Assembly: GCA_020161855.1 (NCBI GenBank)
Contig: JAIUNJ010000007.1
Location: 62,001 to 126,000, forward strand
Origin: Pseudomonadota bacterium
Lineage (GTDB): Bacteria > Pseudomonadota > Alphaproteobacteria > Rhizobiales > Aestuariivirgaceae
Direction of reading: 5' to 3'
DNA length: 64,000 bases
Part shown: positions 28,199 through 38,668 of the stretch, in pieces
Numbering within the stretch: the first letter of the stretch is position 1
Layout: each line of letters starts with the position of its first letter
Made by a program: the position numbers and the translations under genes
Notes under the pieces: generated by a model
Told to the model about the DNA's origin: nothing
What the model saw: the letters and a program-made list of their open reading frames with translations, nothing else
The model's database searches: none

Positions 28199-29154
28199 TA
28201 ACCCGAAACCCTGGCGTTCCGCGCCGCGCGCAACCGCGCAAAATCCTCGCCGGCATGATGTGAGGAGCGCGTCAGAGGTGAAGATGACACCATCAGGAAG
28301 CCCTTGGCATAGGCGATCGTCTCATAGGCCTTGAACTCTTCAGGATCGACGAAGCGATCAATCGCGGCATGCTTGCGCGACGGCTGCAGATATTGCCCGA
28401 TGGTGATGAAATCGATGTCAGCGGAACGCATGTCATCCATCACCTGCATCACCTGCTCGCGCGTCTCACCGAGACCCACCATGATGCCCGACTTGGTGAA
28501 CATCGCCGGATCAAGCTCCTTCACCCGCTGCAGCAAACGCAACGAATGAAAATAGCGGCCACCCGGCCTGATCTTGAGATAGAGCGACGGCACCGTTTCG
28601 AGATTGTGATTGAATACGTCCGGGCGCGCCTCGACCACGCGCTCAACGGCACCATCTTTCTTGAGGAAATCGGGAGTGAGAATCTCGATGGTCGTCTGCG
28701 GCGCCAGTTCGCGCGCATGACGGATCATCTCAACAAAATGCCCGGCACCGCCATCAGCAAGATCGTCGCGATCGACAGAAGTGATGACTGCGTGTGAAAG
28801 GCCCATGGCGGCAATGGCTTCCGCCACGCGGCGCGGCTCGCCCGGATCAAGGGCCTCGGGCAATCCCGTCTTGACGTTGCAGAAGGCGCAAGCCCTTGTG
28901 CAGGTGTCGCCCATGATCATGAAGGTCGCGTGCTTCTTCGACCAGCATTCGCCGATGTTCGGGCAACCCGCCTCCTCGCAGACCGTGACCAGCTTCTGGT
29001 CACGGACGATCTTCTGCGTCTCGGCATAGACAGGAGAGCCCGGCGCCCTCACCCGGATCCACTCTGGCTTTTTCAGAAGTGGTGTATCGGCCTTGCGGGC
29101 CTTTTCCGGATGACGGGGCCGGGCTTTCGTAAGTGTGTCTATCAGTGTGGCCAT
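28198..29154 (-). CDS. lipA: Lipoyl synthase LipA
   Basis: Radical-SAM enzyme that inserts two sulfurs into octanoyl groups on lipoyl domains, such as those of PdhB and PdhC encoded at 32-35 kb. The 318-residue protein has the auxiliary cluster motif [12 protein letters not shown] and the radical-SAM motif CTRACAFC, plus the C-terminal RSSHHAGED element that ligates the auxiliary cluster. ATG at 29154 follows an in-frame GTG at 29157. Confidence 0.97.
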   Translation of the reverse strand: MATLIDTLTKARPRHPEKARKADTPLLKKPEWIRVRAPGSPVYAETQKIVRDQKLVTVCEEAGCPNIGECWSKKHATFMIMGDTCTRACAFCNVKTGLPEALDPGEPRRVAEAIAAMGLSHAVITSVDRDDLADGGAGHFVEMIRHARELAPQTTIEILTPDFLKKDGAVERVVEARPDVFNHNLETVPSLYLKIRPGGRYFHSLRLLQRVKELDPAMFTKSGIMVGLGETREQVMQVMDDMRSADIDFITIGQYLQPSRKHAAIDRFVDPEEFKAYETIAYAKGFLMVSSSPLTRSSHHAGEDFARLRAARNARVSG

Positions 29155-29163
29155 CACACCCCG

Positions 29164-29415
29164 TTAGCCGCGACCCTTGATCGCCCGATAGGCGAGGATC
29201 AGGATGCAGGCGCCTGCAACGGCCACGATCAGCTGGCCGAGGAAACCACCGAGGCCGACGCCCAGGAGCCCGAGCAAGAAATTACCCACCACGGCGCCGA
29301 CAATGCCGAGGATGATGTTCATGATCAGGCCCGTGTCGAATTTCATGATCTTCTCGGCAATCCAGCCTGCGAGGCCGCCGATGATGATCGACATGATCCA
29401 GCCAAAACCTTCCAT
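29164..29415 (-). CDS. GlsB/YeaQ/YmgE family small membrane protein, copy 1
   Basis: An 83-residue protein with three hydrophobic segments and the family pattern GGLAGWIAEKIMKFDTGLIMNIILGIVGAVVGNFLL. GGAGGG lies 7 bases before the ATG. Family members are general-stress membrane proteins of unclear function. It is the third of three tandem paralogues in transcription order, between lpdA and lipA. Confidence 0.88.
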   Translation of the reverse strand: MEGFGWIMSIIIGGLAGWIAEKIMKFDTGLIMNIILGIVGAVVGNFLLGLLGVGLGGFLGQLIVAVAGACILILAYRAIKGRG

Positions 29416-29430
29416 TGTAGTTCCCTCCTC

Positions 29431-29721
29431 TTAGGCCCGCCTGCCGCGGACCAGCTTCAGTACAGCAAGCAGAATAACCGCACCTACGGTAGAAACAAGC
29501 ACATTGCCCCAGAACCAGCCGTGGAAAAACTCGCCCAGGCGGATATCCGCCGCATTGGCGAGGAGACCGCCGATATAGGCGCCGATGATGCCCACAATGA
29601 TGTTCATGATGAGCCCCATGCTGGAGCCCGTCAGCTTCTCGGCGATCCAGCCCGCAACGCCGCCAATGAGCAACGTGCCGAAAATGCCGACACCGCCGCC
29701 AAGATCCATGAATTCGTTCAT
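29431..29721 (-). CDS. GlsB/YeaQ/YmgE family small membrane protein, copy 2
   Basis: A 96-residue protein with the same layout as its neighbours: GGVAGWIAEKLTGSSMGLIMN and then IIGAYIGGLLA. It is slightly longer because of a loop with DIRLGEFFHGWFWGN. It lies 15 bp before copy 1 and 12 bp after copy 3 and is probably co-transcribed. Confidence 0.87.
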   Translation of the reverse strand: MNEFMDLGGGVGIFGTLLIGGVAGWIAEKLTGSSMGLIMNIIVGIIGAYIGGLLANAADIRLGEFFHGWFWGNVLVSTVGAVILLAVLKLVRGRRA

Positions 29722-29733
29722 TTCAACGCCTCC

Positions 29734-29982
29734 TCAGACGAGAATATTGGCGATCACCATGACGATGATCGCACCGATGGTTGCTGTTACGACGTCCCGG
29801 CCGACTTCATTGTTGATGCCGAGATTGACATTGAACTTGTTGAGCACAAACGACCCTACAAACGAGCCCAAGACACCACTGATCAGATACTGCAGGATGC
29901 CACTGCCGCCGACGATGAAGCTCGCCAGCCAACCGGCCACGAGGCCGATCAGAACTGCGATGATGACGTTGCGAGTGTCCAT
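29734..29982 (-). CDS. GlsB/YeaQ/YmgE family small membrane protein, copy 3
   Basis: An 82-residue protein with VLIGLVAGWLASFIVGGSGILQYLISGVLGSFVGSFVL, the most divergent of the trio (Ser-Phe in place of Ala-Glu after GWL/I). GGAGGG precedes the ATG. It is the first of the three in the direction of transcription and follows lpdA by 58 bp. Confidence 0.85.
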   Translation of the reverse strand: MDTRNVIIAVLIGLVAGWLASFIVGGSGILQYLISGVLGSFVGSFVLNKFNVNLGINNEVGRDVVTATIGAIIVMVIANILV

Positions 29983-30040
29983 GTGACCCCCTCCAATCTT
30001 GCGCGCGACATATGGGAATACCCGTCGCGCACTTCAAGCA

Positions 30041-31480
30041 TCACATGTGGATGACGCGGCCATAGGCATCCAGCACGCTCTCGTGCATCATCTCAGAAAG
30101 CGTTGGATGCGGGAAGACGGCATGGATGAGCTCTTCCTCTGTGGTCTCGAGACCCATGGCAATGACAAACCCCTGGATCAGTTCAGTCACTTCCGCACCC
30201 ACAAGGTGGGCGCCGAGCAGCCTGCCGGTCTTTGCATCGAAGACGGTCTTGACCAACCCCTGATCCTCTCCGAGGGCAATGGCCTTGCCATTGGCGAGGA
30301 ACGGGAAACGTCCGATCTTGAGTTCATAGCCCGCCGCCTTGGCCTTGGCTTCCGTGAGGCCCACGCTCGCCACCTGGGGATGACAATAGGTGCAGCCCGG
30401 AATCTGCTCTTTCTTCATCGGATGTGTATCGAGGCCCTTGATCTTCTCAACACAGATAACGCCTTCGTGCTCGGCCTTGTGGGCAAGCATCGGTGGACCC
30501 GCCACGTCACCAATGGCGTAGATGCCCGGCACGCTGGTGCGGCCATAGCCATCAGCAACGATGCAGCCCTTTTCTGTCTTCACACCCAGGGCCTCAAGGC
30601 CGAGGTTCTCGATATTGGCGACGACGCCAGCGGCCGCAATGACCCGGTCAACCGTCACCTGCTCCTGCTTGCCGCCGGCTTCAATGGTGGCCGTCACGCT
30701 GTCGGCTCTTCGATCAAGCTTGACCACTTTGGCGCCAAGCCGGAATTTGAGACCCTTCTTCTCAAGCTGCTTCTGGGCGATCTTGGATATCTCGGCGTCT
30801 TCCACCGGCATGATTTGGTCCATGATCTCGACGACTGTGACGTCGACACCCATGGCATTGTAGAAGCTTGCAAACTCGATGCCGATGGCACCCGAGCCGA
30901 TCACTAGCAAAGACTTTGGCATCTTCGGCGGCACCATGGCCTCGAAATAGGTCCAGACAAGCTTGCCGTCCGGCTCAAGACCGGGGAGCACGCGGGGACG
31001 GGCGCCAGTCGCGATGATGATGTGCTTGGCAGTATAGGTGCCTGCGCCCAGCGCGCCCTTGGGTTCGGGATTCTGCGGCTGATAGGCTGCACGCGATGGC
31101 TTGCCGACGACCACCTCGCCCGGCTTCGTGACTTTCGCCTCGCCCCAGATAATCTGAACCTTGTTCTTCTTGAGCAGACCGTTCACGCCCATGTTGAGGC
31201 GGCCCGAGACGCCGCGCGAACGCTGCACGACCTTGGCCGCGTCGAAGCTTACGCCCGATGCCGACAGGCCATAGGCGTCCGCGTGCTTCATGTAGTCATA
31301 AATCTCCGCCGAGCGCAGCAGCGCCTTCGTCGGTATACACCCCCAGTTCAGGCAGATGCCGCCCAAATGCTCCCGCTCGACAACGGCTGTCTTGAAGCCG
31401 AGCTGCGCGGCGCGGATGGCCGCCACATAGCCGCCCGGTCCGGCGCCGATGATCAGGATGTCGAATGCGTTGTCGGCCAT
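30041..31480 (-). CDS. lpdA: Dihydrolipoyl dehydrogenase (E3)
   Basis: FAD enzyme that reoxidises the dihydrolipoyl arms of pyruvate dehydrogenase. The 479-residue protein has the FAD motif IIGAGPGGYVAAIRAAQLG, the redox disulfide GGICLNWGCIPTKALL (Cys43, Cys48), the NAD site VIGSGAIGIEFASF and the C-terminal interface with ETTEEELIHAVFPHPTLSE. ATG at 31480 has GAGGA upstream; an in-frame TTG lies at 31492. It follows pdhC and a GDSL hydrolase in the same direction, as an operon. Confidence 0.96.
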   Translation of the reverse strand: MADNAFDILIIGAGPGGYVAAIRAAQLGFKTAVVEREHLGGICLNWGCIPTKALLRSAEIYDYMKHADAYGLSASGVSFDAAKVVQRSRGVSGRLNMGVNGLLKKNKVQIIWGEAKVTKPGEVVVGKPSRAAYQPQNPEPKGALGAGTYTAKHIIIATGARPRVLPGLEPDGKLVWTYFEAMVPPKMPKSLLVIGSGAIGIEFASFYNAMGVDVTVVEIMDQIMPVEDAEISKIAQKQLEKKGLKFRLGAKVVKLDRRADSVTATIEAGGKQEQVTVDRVIAAAGVVANIENLGLEALGVKTEKGCIVADGYGRTSVPGIYAIGDVAGPPMLAHKAEHEGVICVEKIKGLDTHPMKKEQIPGCTYCHPQVASVGLTEAKAKAAGYELKIGRFPFLANGKAIALGEDQGLVKTVFDAKTGRLLGAHLVGAEVTELIQGFVIAMGLETTEEELIHAVFPHPTLSEMMHESVLDAYGRVIHM

Positions 31481-31488
31481 AGTCGTCC

Positions 31489-32127
31489 TCAAATCGAAAG
31501 TATCTTCTTGACGACAGGCACCAGAGCCTCGCCAAGCTTGTGTGTTTCAGATGCGGTCAGGTGGCCGCCATCGACGGGATCCGCCTTGCAGACGCTGGCA
31601 GCATCAAAGAAATGGCAGCCGGTGTTGTCTGCAACTCGTTTGTAGTGCCGCGCAAAAAGCTGCGACTCCGCAATGGCATGGCCCCACAGATCGTTGAACC
31701 ACTCATCCTCCGTCGCCACGATATGCGGCGGCGACACGATCAGAACCTGCGGCACAGCATAGTCAGCACTGTAGTCGTGGGTTTTCACCAGGGAGACGAG
31801 CCGTTCAATCCCCATCGACGCATCAAAGGCGCGGCAGCGATTGGCATATTTCACGTCGTTGGTACCCAGCATGATGATCACGAGATCCAGTGGGTGGTGG
31901 CTTTCAAGCAGGATCGGCAGAGCAACTGCGCCATTGCGTTCGGCGGTGCAGGTCGGGTCCGGAAACACGGTCGTCCGGCCGTTCATGCCCTCCTCGATCA
32001 CATGCGCTTTGCCACCAAGCCCCAGAGCCAGCGCATTCGGCCAGCGATGGGCAAAGCCGTGGCGCTTGAATGTACCTGCCTCAAAACCCCAGGTGAGCGA
32101 GTCACCGAATGCAAGAATAGTTTTCAT
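31489..32127 (-). CDS. SGNH/GDSL hydrolase family protein
   Basis: Esterase/lipase of the arylesterase type. The 212-residue protein has the Ser block AFGDSLTWGFEAG, the GTNDVKY oxyanion block and the Asp/His pair in DPVDGGHLTASETHKLG. It has no signal peptide when started at MKTILAFG (32127), so it is probably cytoplasmic. The gene sits between pdhC and lpdA, a position that recurs in related alphaproteobacteria as far as I recall; the link to pyruvate dehydrogenase is not understood. Confidence 0.88.
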   Translation of the reverse strand: MKTILAFGDSLTWGFEAGTFKRHGFAHRWPNALALGLGGKAHVIEEGMNGRTTVFPDPTCTAERNGAVALPILLESHHPLDLVIIMLGTNDVKYANRCRAFDASMGIERLVSLVKTHDYSADYAVPQVLIVSPPHIVATEDEWFNDLWGHAIAESQLFARHYKRVADNTGCHFFDAASVCKADPVDGGHLTASETHKLGEALVPVVKKILSI

Positions 32128-32131
32128 GATT

Positions 32132-33436
32132 TCACACCAGCATGAGGCCAGGCTCCTCGAGATAGAGCTTGATGGCATTGATGAACTCGGCGGCCAGAGC
32201 GCCGTCGACGCAGCGATGATCCGTCGAAAGTGTCATGGTCATCTGCTGCTCGATGACGATGCTATTGCCGCGCACCACCGGCCGCCGCTCGCCGGAGCCG
32301 ATGGCAAGGATCGTGGCGTGCGGTGGATTGACGATGGCGGCAAAGTTCTTGACGTTGAGCATGCCCATGTTTGAGACCGCTGCCGAGCCGCCCGTATATT
32401 CCTCGGGCTTCAGCTTCCTGTCGCGCGCCCGCTTGCCGTAATCCTTCATCTCCTGGGAGATAAGGGCCAGGCCCTTGATCTCTGCCTTGCGCACAATCGG
32501 AGTGATCAATCCACCGGGGATCGAGACAGCCACGCCGATGTCGGCATGCTTGTGCTTCACCATGGCGCTGTCGGTCCAGCTCACATTGGCATCGGGAACC
32601 TTCATCAAGGCCATGGCCATCGCTTTGATGATGAAGTCATTCACCGAAATCTTCCACGACGGCAGGCCGTCCTTGGTTTTCGGTGACTGTCCATTGAGAC
32701 GCTCGCGCAGATCCAGCAGGTTATCGAGTGTCACATCCACCGACACATAGAAGTGCGGGATATGCTGCTTTGACTCGGTCAGGCGTCGGGCAATCGTCTT
32801 CCGCATGCCGTCATGCGGTACGAGCTCATAGCTGCCAGCCTCAAACATCCTGAGCACGGCCTCATCCGACGGAGGCGGCACGAAGCCCGCTGCACTCGTG
32901 GCTTTGGCAGTTGGAGCAGCCACACCTGGCTTTGCATTCTCGACGTCGCGGGAGACAACGCGCCCGTGAGGGCCGGTTCCCTTCAAAGCCGCAAGATCAA
33001 TGCCCTTCTGCTTGGCCAGCCGCTTCGCGAGCGGCGAGGCGAAGACCCGTGCTCCCGAACTCCGGACCGCTTCGGTGACAGCAGCGGGTGTCGCCGCAGC
33101 AGGCGCGGCGGCAACGGCCGCAGGCGCTACGGGAGATGATGGTTTGCTCGCTACCGCGGGCACTGGTGCCGCAGCAATGTCGCCAGCCTTCTCGCCATCA
33201 CCAAGGATGACGGCAATCGGCGTGTTGACCAGAACATCTTCCGTTCCGGCAGGCACCATGATTCTGCCGAGCGTGCCTTCATCCACTGCCTCGACTTCCA
33301 TCGTGGCCTTGTCGGTCTCGATCTCGGCAAGCACGTCGCCGGATTTCACCTTATCGCCTTCCTTCTTGAGCCATTTGGCAAGCTTGCCCTTCTCCATCGT
33401 CGGAGAAAGAGCGGGCATCAGAATTGTGGCGGGCAT
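32132..33436 (-). CDS. pdhC: Pyruvate dehydrogenase E2, dihydrolipoyl acetyltransferase
   Basis: Core of the pyruvate dehydrogenase complex, making acetyl-CoA. The 434-residue protein has an N-terminal lipoyl domain with the lipoylated Lys43 in TDKATMEV, an Ala/Pro-rich linker, a peripheral subunit-binding domain (FASPLAKRLAKQKGIDL and GRVVSRDVE) and a catalytic domain ending with STDHRCVDGALAAEF, the active-site His motif. It is separated from pdhB by a small DUF5076 gene. Confidence 0.96.
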   Translation of the reverse strand: MPATILMPALSPTMEKGKLAKWLKKEGDKVKSGDVLAEIETDKATMEVEAVDEGTLGRIMVPAGTEDVLVNTPIAVILGDGEKAGDIAAAPVPAVASKPSSPVAPAAVAAAPAAATPAAVTEAVRSSGARVFASPLAKRLAKQKGIDLAALKGTGPHGRVVSRDVENAKPGVAAPTAKATSAAGFVPPPSDEAVLRMFEAGSYELVPHDGMRKTIARRLTESKQHIPHFYVSVDVTLDNLLDLRERLNGQSPKTKDGLPSWKISVNDFIIKAMAMALMKVPDANVSWTDSAMVKHKHADIGVAVSIPGGLITPIVRKAEIKGLALISQEMKDYGKRARDRKLKPEEYTGGSAAVSNMGMLNVKNFAAIVNPPHATILAIGSGERRPVVRGNSIVIEQQMTMTLSTDHRCVDGALAAEFINAIKLYLEEPGLMLV

Positions 33437-33455
33437 GGCTGCGTCTTCCCGGTTA

Positions 33456-33821
33456 TCAAGACTTGTTGGCGAGAACCGAATGCTGGGCCGCCGCCTTGGC
33501 GAGGCCTTCGTTCAGCGTCTTGCGGATTTCCTCGAGATTGGCGCCGGCCTTGCCGTGCCCCATCTCCTCCATCGAACCCGCGACCTGGCTGGCCATCGCG
33601 GCCAGCACATGCCCCCAGACATCGGCCTTGCCGAAGGCCATGGAATGCAGCGACAGGCTCAGATGGCCATTGGTGATCCAGGCGCGCGCGATCTCGCCGG
33701 CCTTCGGATCATGGAAAACCTCGTGGGGCGGTTCCAGCTGATGCGGATGCATCTCGCCAGCATGATTGTGGTGGTGATGATCCTCATGGCCGTGACCGCC
33801 ATGATCCTGCTTCTTAGACAT
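33456..33821 (-). CDS. His-rich DUF5076 protein within the pdh operon
   Basis: A 121-residue protein with a histidine/aspartate-rich head ([15 protein letters not shown]) followed by a compact domain ([24 protein letters not shown]) that I match to DUF5076. No enzyme motif is visible. It overlaps the pdhB 3' end by 8 bp, so it is translated with the complex genes. The head could bind metal such as zinc, copper or nickel; this is inference. Confidence 0.8.
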   Translation of the reverse strand: MSKKQDHGGHGHEDHHHHNHAGEMHPHQLEPPHEVFHDPKAGEIARAWITNGHLSLSLHSMAFGKADVWGHVLAAMASQVAGSMEEMGHGKAGANLEEIRKTLNEGLAKAAAQHSVLANKS

Positions 33822-35169
33822 AGAGAACTCCCTTTACGGCGGCCACCACCTCGTCGGCGGATGGCAGAGCCAGCTTTTCAAGATTGGATGCATAGGGCAT
33901 GGGCACATCCTTGCCGGCAACGCGCGCAACCGGCGCATCCAGATAGTCAAAGGCATGTGTCATGATTTCGGCGGCGAGTTCGCTCGTCACCGAGAAGCGC
34001 GGGAAGCCCTCCTCCACGCAGACGCAGCGGTTGGTCTTCTTCACCGACTCGACCACTGTGCCGATATCCATCGGGCGAATGGTGCGCAGATCGATGATCT
34101 CGCAATCGATGCCTTCCGCTGCCAGCTTGTCGGCCGCAGCGTGGGCATAGGTCATGCCGATGCCGAACGAAACGATGGTGCAATCCACACCGGGGCGTGC
34201 CACGCGCGCCTTGCCGATGGGTACAATCCAGTCGTCCACTTTCGGAACGTCGAAGCTCTTGCCGTAGAGAATCTCATTCTCGAGGAAGACCACGGGATTG
34301 GGATCGCGGATCGCAGCCTTCATCAGGCCTTTGGCGTCAGCGGCCGTGTAAGGCATCACCACCTTGAGCCCGGGAATCTGGCTGTACCAGGCGGCATAAT
34401 CCTGGCTGTGCTGCGCGGCCACGCGGGCCGCCGCGCCGTTGGGGCCACGGAACACGATGGAACAGCCCATCTGCCCGCCCGACATGTAAAGCGTCTTGGC
34501 GGCAGAGTTGATGATCTGGTCGATGGCCTGCATTGCGAAGTTGAAGGTCATGAACTCCACGATCGGCTTGAGGCCGGCGAACGCCGCACCGACCGCAATG
34601 CCGGTGAAGCCATGCTCGGTGATCGGCGTATCAATGATCCGTTTGTCACCGAACTCGTCGAGCATGCCCTGGGAGATCTTGTAGGCGCCCTGGTACTGGC
34701 CCACTTCCTCACCGATCAGGAACACGTCCGGATCGCTGCGCATTTCTTCACTCATGGCCGCGCGGATCGCCTCACGCACGGTCATGGTCACCATTTCCGT
34801 GCCCGCCGGAATATCAGGATCCGCAACGGCAACAGGCGTAGCCACGATGATCGGCGCGGCATCCGTGACGGCTGCAGCAACCGGCGCAGCCACAGGTTCA
34901 GGCGCGGCGGCGGCCGGGCCCTTGGCAGCGCTCGCCTCGCCGATGACGGCGATGGGCGTGTTGACCTTCACGTTCTCCGTGCCTGCAGCAATCAAGATTT
35001 CGCTAAGCGGCCCTTCATCGACGGCCTCAACTTCCATGGTCGCCTTGTCGGTCTCGATCTCTGCGATTACGTCACCGGGCTTAACGGCATCACCGACGTT
35101 CTTGAGCCATTTTGAGAGCTTGCCCTCTTCCATGGTCGGCGAAAGGGCGGGCATGAGGATGGTTGGCAT
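33814..35169 (-). CDS. pdhB: Pyruvate dehydrogenase E1 beta with N-terminal lipoyl domain
   Basis: Beta subunit of the thiamine-diphosphate decarboxylase. The 451-residue protein has an extra N-terminal lipoyl domain with Lys42 in [12 protein letters not shown], joined by an Ala-rich linker to the E1-beta domain (starting near [18 protein letters not shown]; then [28 protein letters not shown]). A lipoyl domain on E1 beta is characteristic of alphaproteobacteria. It follows pdhA by 12 bp. Confidence 0.96.
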   Translation of the reverse strand: MPTILMPALSPTMEEGKLSKWLKNVGDAVKPGDVIAEIETDKATMEVEAVDEGPLSEILIAAGTENVKVNTPIAVIGEASAAKGPAAAAPEPVAAPVAAAVTDAAPIIVATPVAVADPDIPAGTEMVTMTVREAIRAAMSEEMRSDPDVFLIGEEVGQYQGAYKISQGMLDEFGDKRIIDTPITEHGFTGIAVGAAFAGLKPIVEFMTFNFAMQAIDQIINSAAKTLYMSGGQMGCSIVFRGPNGAAARVAAQHSQDYAAWYSQIPGLKVVMPYTAADAKGLMKAAIRDPNPVVFLENEILYGKSFDVPKVDDWIVPIGKARVARPGVDCTIVSFGIGMTYAHAAADKLAAEGIDCEIIDLRTIRPMDIGTVVESVKKTNRCVCVEEGFPRFSVTSELAAEIMTHAFDYLDAPVARVAGKDVPMPYASNLEKLALPSADEVVAAVKGVLYV

Positions 35170-35181
35170 TTGCTATTGTCC

Positions 35182-36249
35182 TCAGGCGTTCACATAGATG
35201 TCGGTCCACAGCTCGGAGGCATCCGGCAGTGGATCGTTGGTGGCGAAGTCGGCGGCGCGCGTCACAACATCGCGGATTTCACCGTCAATCTTCTTGAGAT
35301 CATCTTCGCTGGCCCGGTTTGACTTGAGCAGCCGCGCCTTCACCTGCTCGATTGGGTCATGCTCCTCGCGCATCTTCTGCACTTCTTCCTTGGAGCGGTA
35401 TTTCGCAGGGTCCGACATGGAGTGTCCGCGGTAGCGGTAGGTCATCATCTCCAAAATATAGGGGCCCTCACCGCTGCGGCAATGTTCGGTGGCCCGGTCC
35501 GCCGCGTCCTTGACCGCGCGGACGTCCATGCCATCGACCTGCTCGGCCGGAATGCCGAAGGCCTCGCCGCGCTTACCAAGTTCCTCGGCAACGGCCGTCG
35601 AACGGGTTGCCGCCGTACCCATGGCATAGCGGTTGTTCTCAATCACGAAGATGCAAGGCAGCTTCCAGATCGAGGCCATGTTGAAGGTTTCATAGACCTG
35701 CCCCTGGTTGGCAGCGCCATCACCATAATAGGTCATCGAAACATTGGTATTGCCGCGATAGCGGTTGGCGAAGGCCAGTCCCGCCCCCAGCGGCACCTGC
35801 GCGCCGACAATGCCATGACCACCATAAAAATGCTTCTCGCGGCTGAACATGTGCATGGAACCGCCCTTGCCCTTCGAGATACCGCCGCGGCGCCCCGTGA
35901 GCTCGGCCATCACGCCGGCCGGGTCCATGCCACAGGCAAGCATATGACCATGGTCGCGATAGGAAGTGATCACCTGGTCACCTTCCTGCGCCGCCATCTG
36001 CATCCCCACAACCACAGCTTCCTGGCCGATATAGAGATGGCAGAAACCGCCGATCAGACCCATGCCATAGAGCTGTCCCGCCTTTTCCTCGAAACGCCGG
36101 ATCAGCAGCATGTCGCGATAGGCATTGATCTCTTCCTCAGCCGAAAAGCCTGAATTCTTGAGGTCCGTTGCCTTTGGGCCCTTGCCGCCCTTTTCGCCTT
36201 TGCTGCCCTTCTCGCCCTTGCGCGCCAGATAAGCCGACTTGACCGCCAT
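35182..36249 (-). CDS. pdhA: Pyruvate dehydrogenase E1 alpha
   Basis: Thiamine-diphosphate binding subunit. The 355-residue protein has the cofactor motif YYGDGAANQGQVYE through to IFVIENN, the phosphorylation-loop-like RYRGHSMSDPAKYR and a Lys/Gly-rich N terminus (ARKGEKGSKGEKGGKGPK) of low complexity. GAGGAGG lies about 8 bases before the ATG. It begins the pdhA-pdhB-DUF5076-pdhC-GDSL-lpdA run. Confidence 0.96.
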   Translation of the reverse strand: MAVKSAYLARKGEKGSKGEKGGKGPKATDLKNSGFSAEEEINAYRDMLLIRRFEEKAGQLYGMGLIGGFCHLYIGQEAVVVGMQMAAQEGDQVITSYRDHGHMLACGMDPAGVMAELTGRRGGISKGKGGSMHMFSREKHFYGGHGIVGAQVPLGAGLAFANRYRGNTNVSMTYYGDGAANQGQVYETFNMASIWKLPCIFVIENNRYAMGTAATRSTAVAEELGKRGEAFGIPAEQVDGMDVRAVKDAADRATEHCRSGEGPYILEMMTYRYRGHSMSDPAKYRSKEEVQKMREEHDPIEQVKARLLKSNRASEDDLKKIDGEIRDVVTRAADFATNDPLPDASELWTDIYVNA

Positions 36250-36277
36250 GCCGATGCCTCCTCAAACGAGAGGCAAC

Positions 36278-36307
36278 ATAACACTAAACTGTTGTGTGCA
36301 CTTGCAA
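36278..36307 (-). promoter_or_regulatory. Predicted pdhA promoter
   Basis: On the minus strand a -35-like TTGCAA (36302-36307) and a -10-like TGTTAT (36278-36283) are separated by 18 bp, about 30 bp upstream of the pdhA start. The region between ftsB and pdhA is A/T-rich. Spacing is one base longer than ideal, so this is tentative. Confidence 0.35.
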
Positions 36308-36356
36308 AATCAACAATTAACTGAATTTCGGTTTATCGGCTGGATTCCACAAGCTT

Positions 36357-36659
36357 TTATGGGTCGTAGCGGACAATGAGCTCGTTGGGCCGTGACAGCT
36401 CGAGCTGCGTGCGGGCCAGTTCTTCCAGCATATCGGGGTCGATGTGCTCCGGCCGCATGAGAACGACCTTCCCTTCCATAACGCCCTGACGGCTGCGGCT
36501 TTCGGCAAGCTGTGCTTCGAGCCTGGCCTTGTTCTGGTGGAGCGCATCAAGATACTGGTAGCCGCGTGGTCCCTCGAAGGCGTACCAGGCAAAATAGCCG
36601 AGCAACGCCAGACAACCCAGCGTGACCAGCCAGTCGAATCTCCGCAGTCGCATCAGCAT
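36357..36659 (-). CDS. ftsB: FtsB/DivIC family septum formation protein
   Basis: Small bitopic cell-division protein. The 100-residue protein has a basic N terminus, one membrane helix (WLVTLGCLALLGYFAWYAF), a short coiled coil (LHQNKARLEAQLAESRSRQ) and the conserved C-terminal DPDMLEELARTQLELSRPNELIV. It lies between eno and pdhA on the same strand, the usual order in this group, but here an Rrf2 gene separates it from eno. Confidence 0.9.
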   Translation of the reverse strand: MLMRLRRFDWLVTLGCLALLGYFAWYAFEGPRGYQYLDALHQNKARLEAQLAESRSRQGVMEGKVVLMRPEHIDPDMLEELARTQLELSRPNELIVRYDP

Positions 36660-36692
36660 GGCGCGGACTTGAGACCGAAGAGGTTAATGCAA

Positions 36693-36723
36693 TGTAACTT
36701 TTTTCGTTCCTGGCCCCGTTACA
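36693..36723. promoter_or_regulatory. Inverted repeat, possible Rrf2 operator
   Basis: TGTAAC (36693-36698) and GTTACA (36718-36723) form an inverted repeat with a 19-bp spacer in the gap between the divergent ftsB and Rrf2 genes. Its position suits autoregulation by the Rrf2 protein. Only the repeat itself is seen; binding is inferred. Confidence 0.3.
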
Positions 36724-36759
36724 CTTGATTTTTACACATCCAGGGCTGATCTAAGGCCC

Positions 36760-37194
36760 ATGTTGTCAAGCTCTCGCTTTGTCGTTGCCGTTCATGCCCT
36801 GTCCGTTTTGGTTTGCCAGCGGGGCAAGGCGCCGGTGTGCTCGAATGCCATCGCGGCCAGCGTCCATACCAACCCGGTGGTCATCCGCCGCCTCATGACT
36901 GAGCTGGAAGCGGCAGGCCTGGTCACCTCTACTGCCGGCCGCTCTGGCGGTTTCTCGCTGGCGCGGGCCGCGGAGAGCATCACGCTCGCTGACGTGTACA
37001 CCGCCGTCGAGGACGAGACTGTCTTCCGCATGCACAAGATTGATCCGAACGCGGACTGCCCTGTCGCTGCACAGCTCGGCAAGGCGCTGTCGCCCTCGCT
37101 CCGCGCCGCTGAATCCGCGATGACGCGGTCTCTCGGACTGACCAGCCTCGCCGATGTATCACAGGCCATCCACCGGGAAGAAGCTGCTGCCTGA
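36760..37194 (+). CDS. Rrf2 family transcriptional regulator, probably without an Fe-S cluster
   Basis: Winged-helix regulator. The 144-residue protein contains the family helix-turn-helix (NAIAASVHTNPVVIRRLMTELEAAGLVTSTAGRSGGFSLAR). The three-cysteine cluster site of IscR/NsrR is missing: only one cysteine lies in that region (DPNADCPVAAQL). It is therefore closer to YwnA-like members. Its gene interrupts the eno-ftsB synteny on the opposite strand. Confidence 0.88.
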   Translation: MLSSSRFVVAVHALSVLVCQRGKAPVCSNAIAASVHTNPVVIRRLMTELEAAGLVTSTAGRSGGFSLARAAESITLADVYTAVEDETVFRMHKIDPNADCPVAAQLGKALSPSLRAAESAMTRSLGLTSLADVSQAIHREEAAA

Positions 37195-37236
37195 CAGTCT
37201 TCCCGGCTAGTTTTAGTTGGCCATGCCTATCGGCAC

Positions 37237-38550
<1,314 letters not shown>

Positions 38551-38668
38551 TTATGCGAAGCTTCCATGACGATTGCAAGAAATATGAGGAACGCACCTCA
38601 TGGAGGAATTCCTTGAATCCGATGTGGCAGCCACCATGTTTGCCGGACAACCAAGGAGGGTACTTGCA

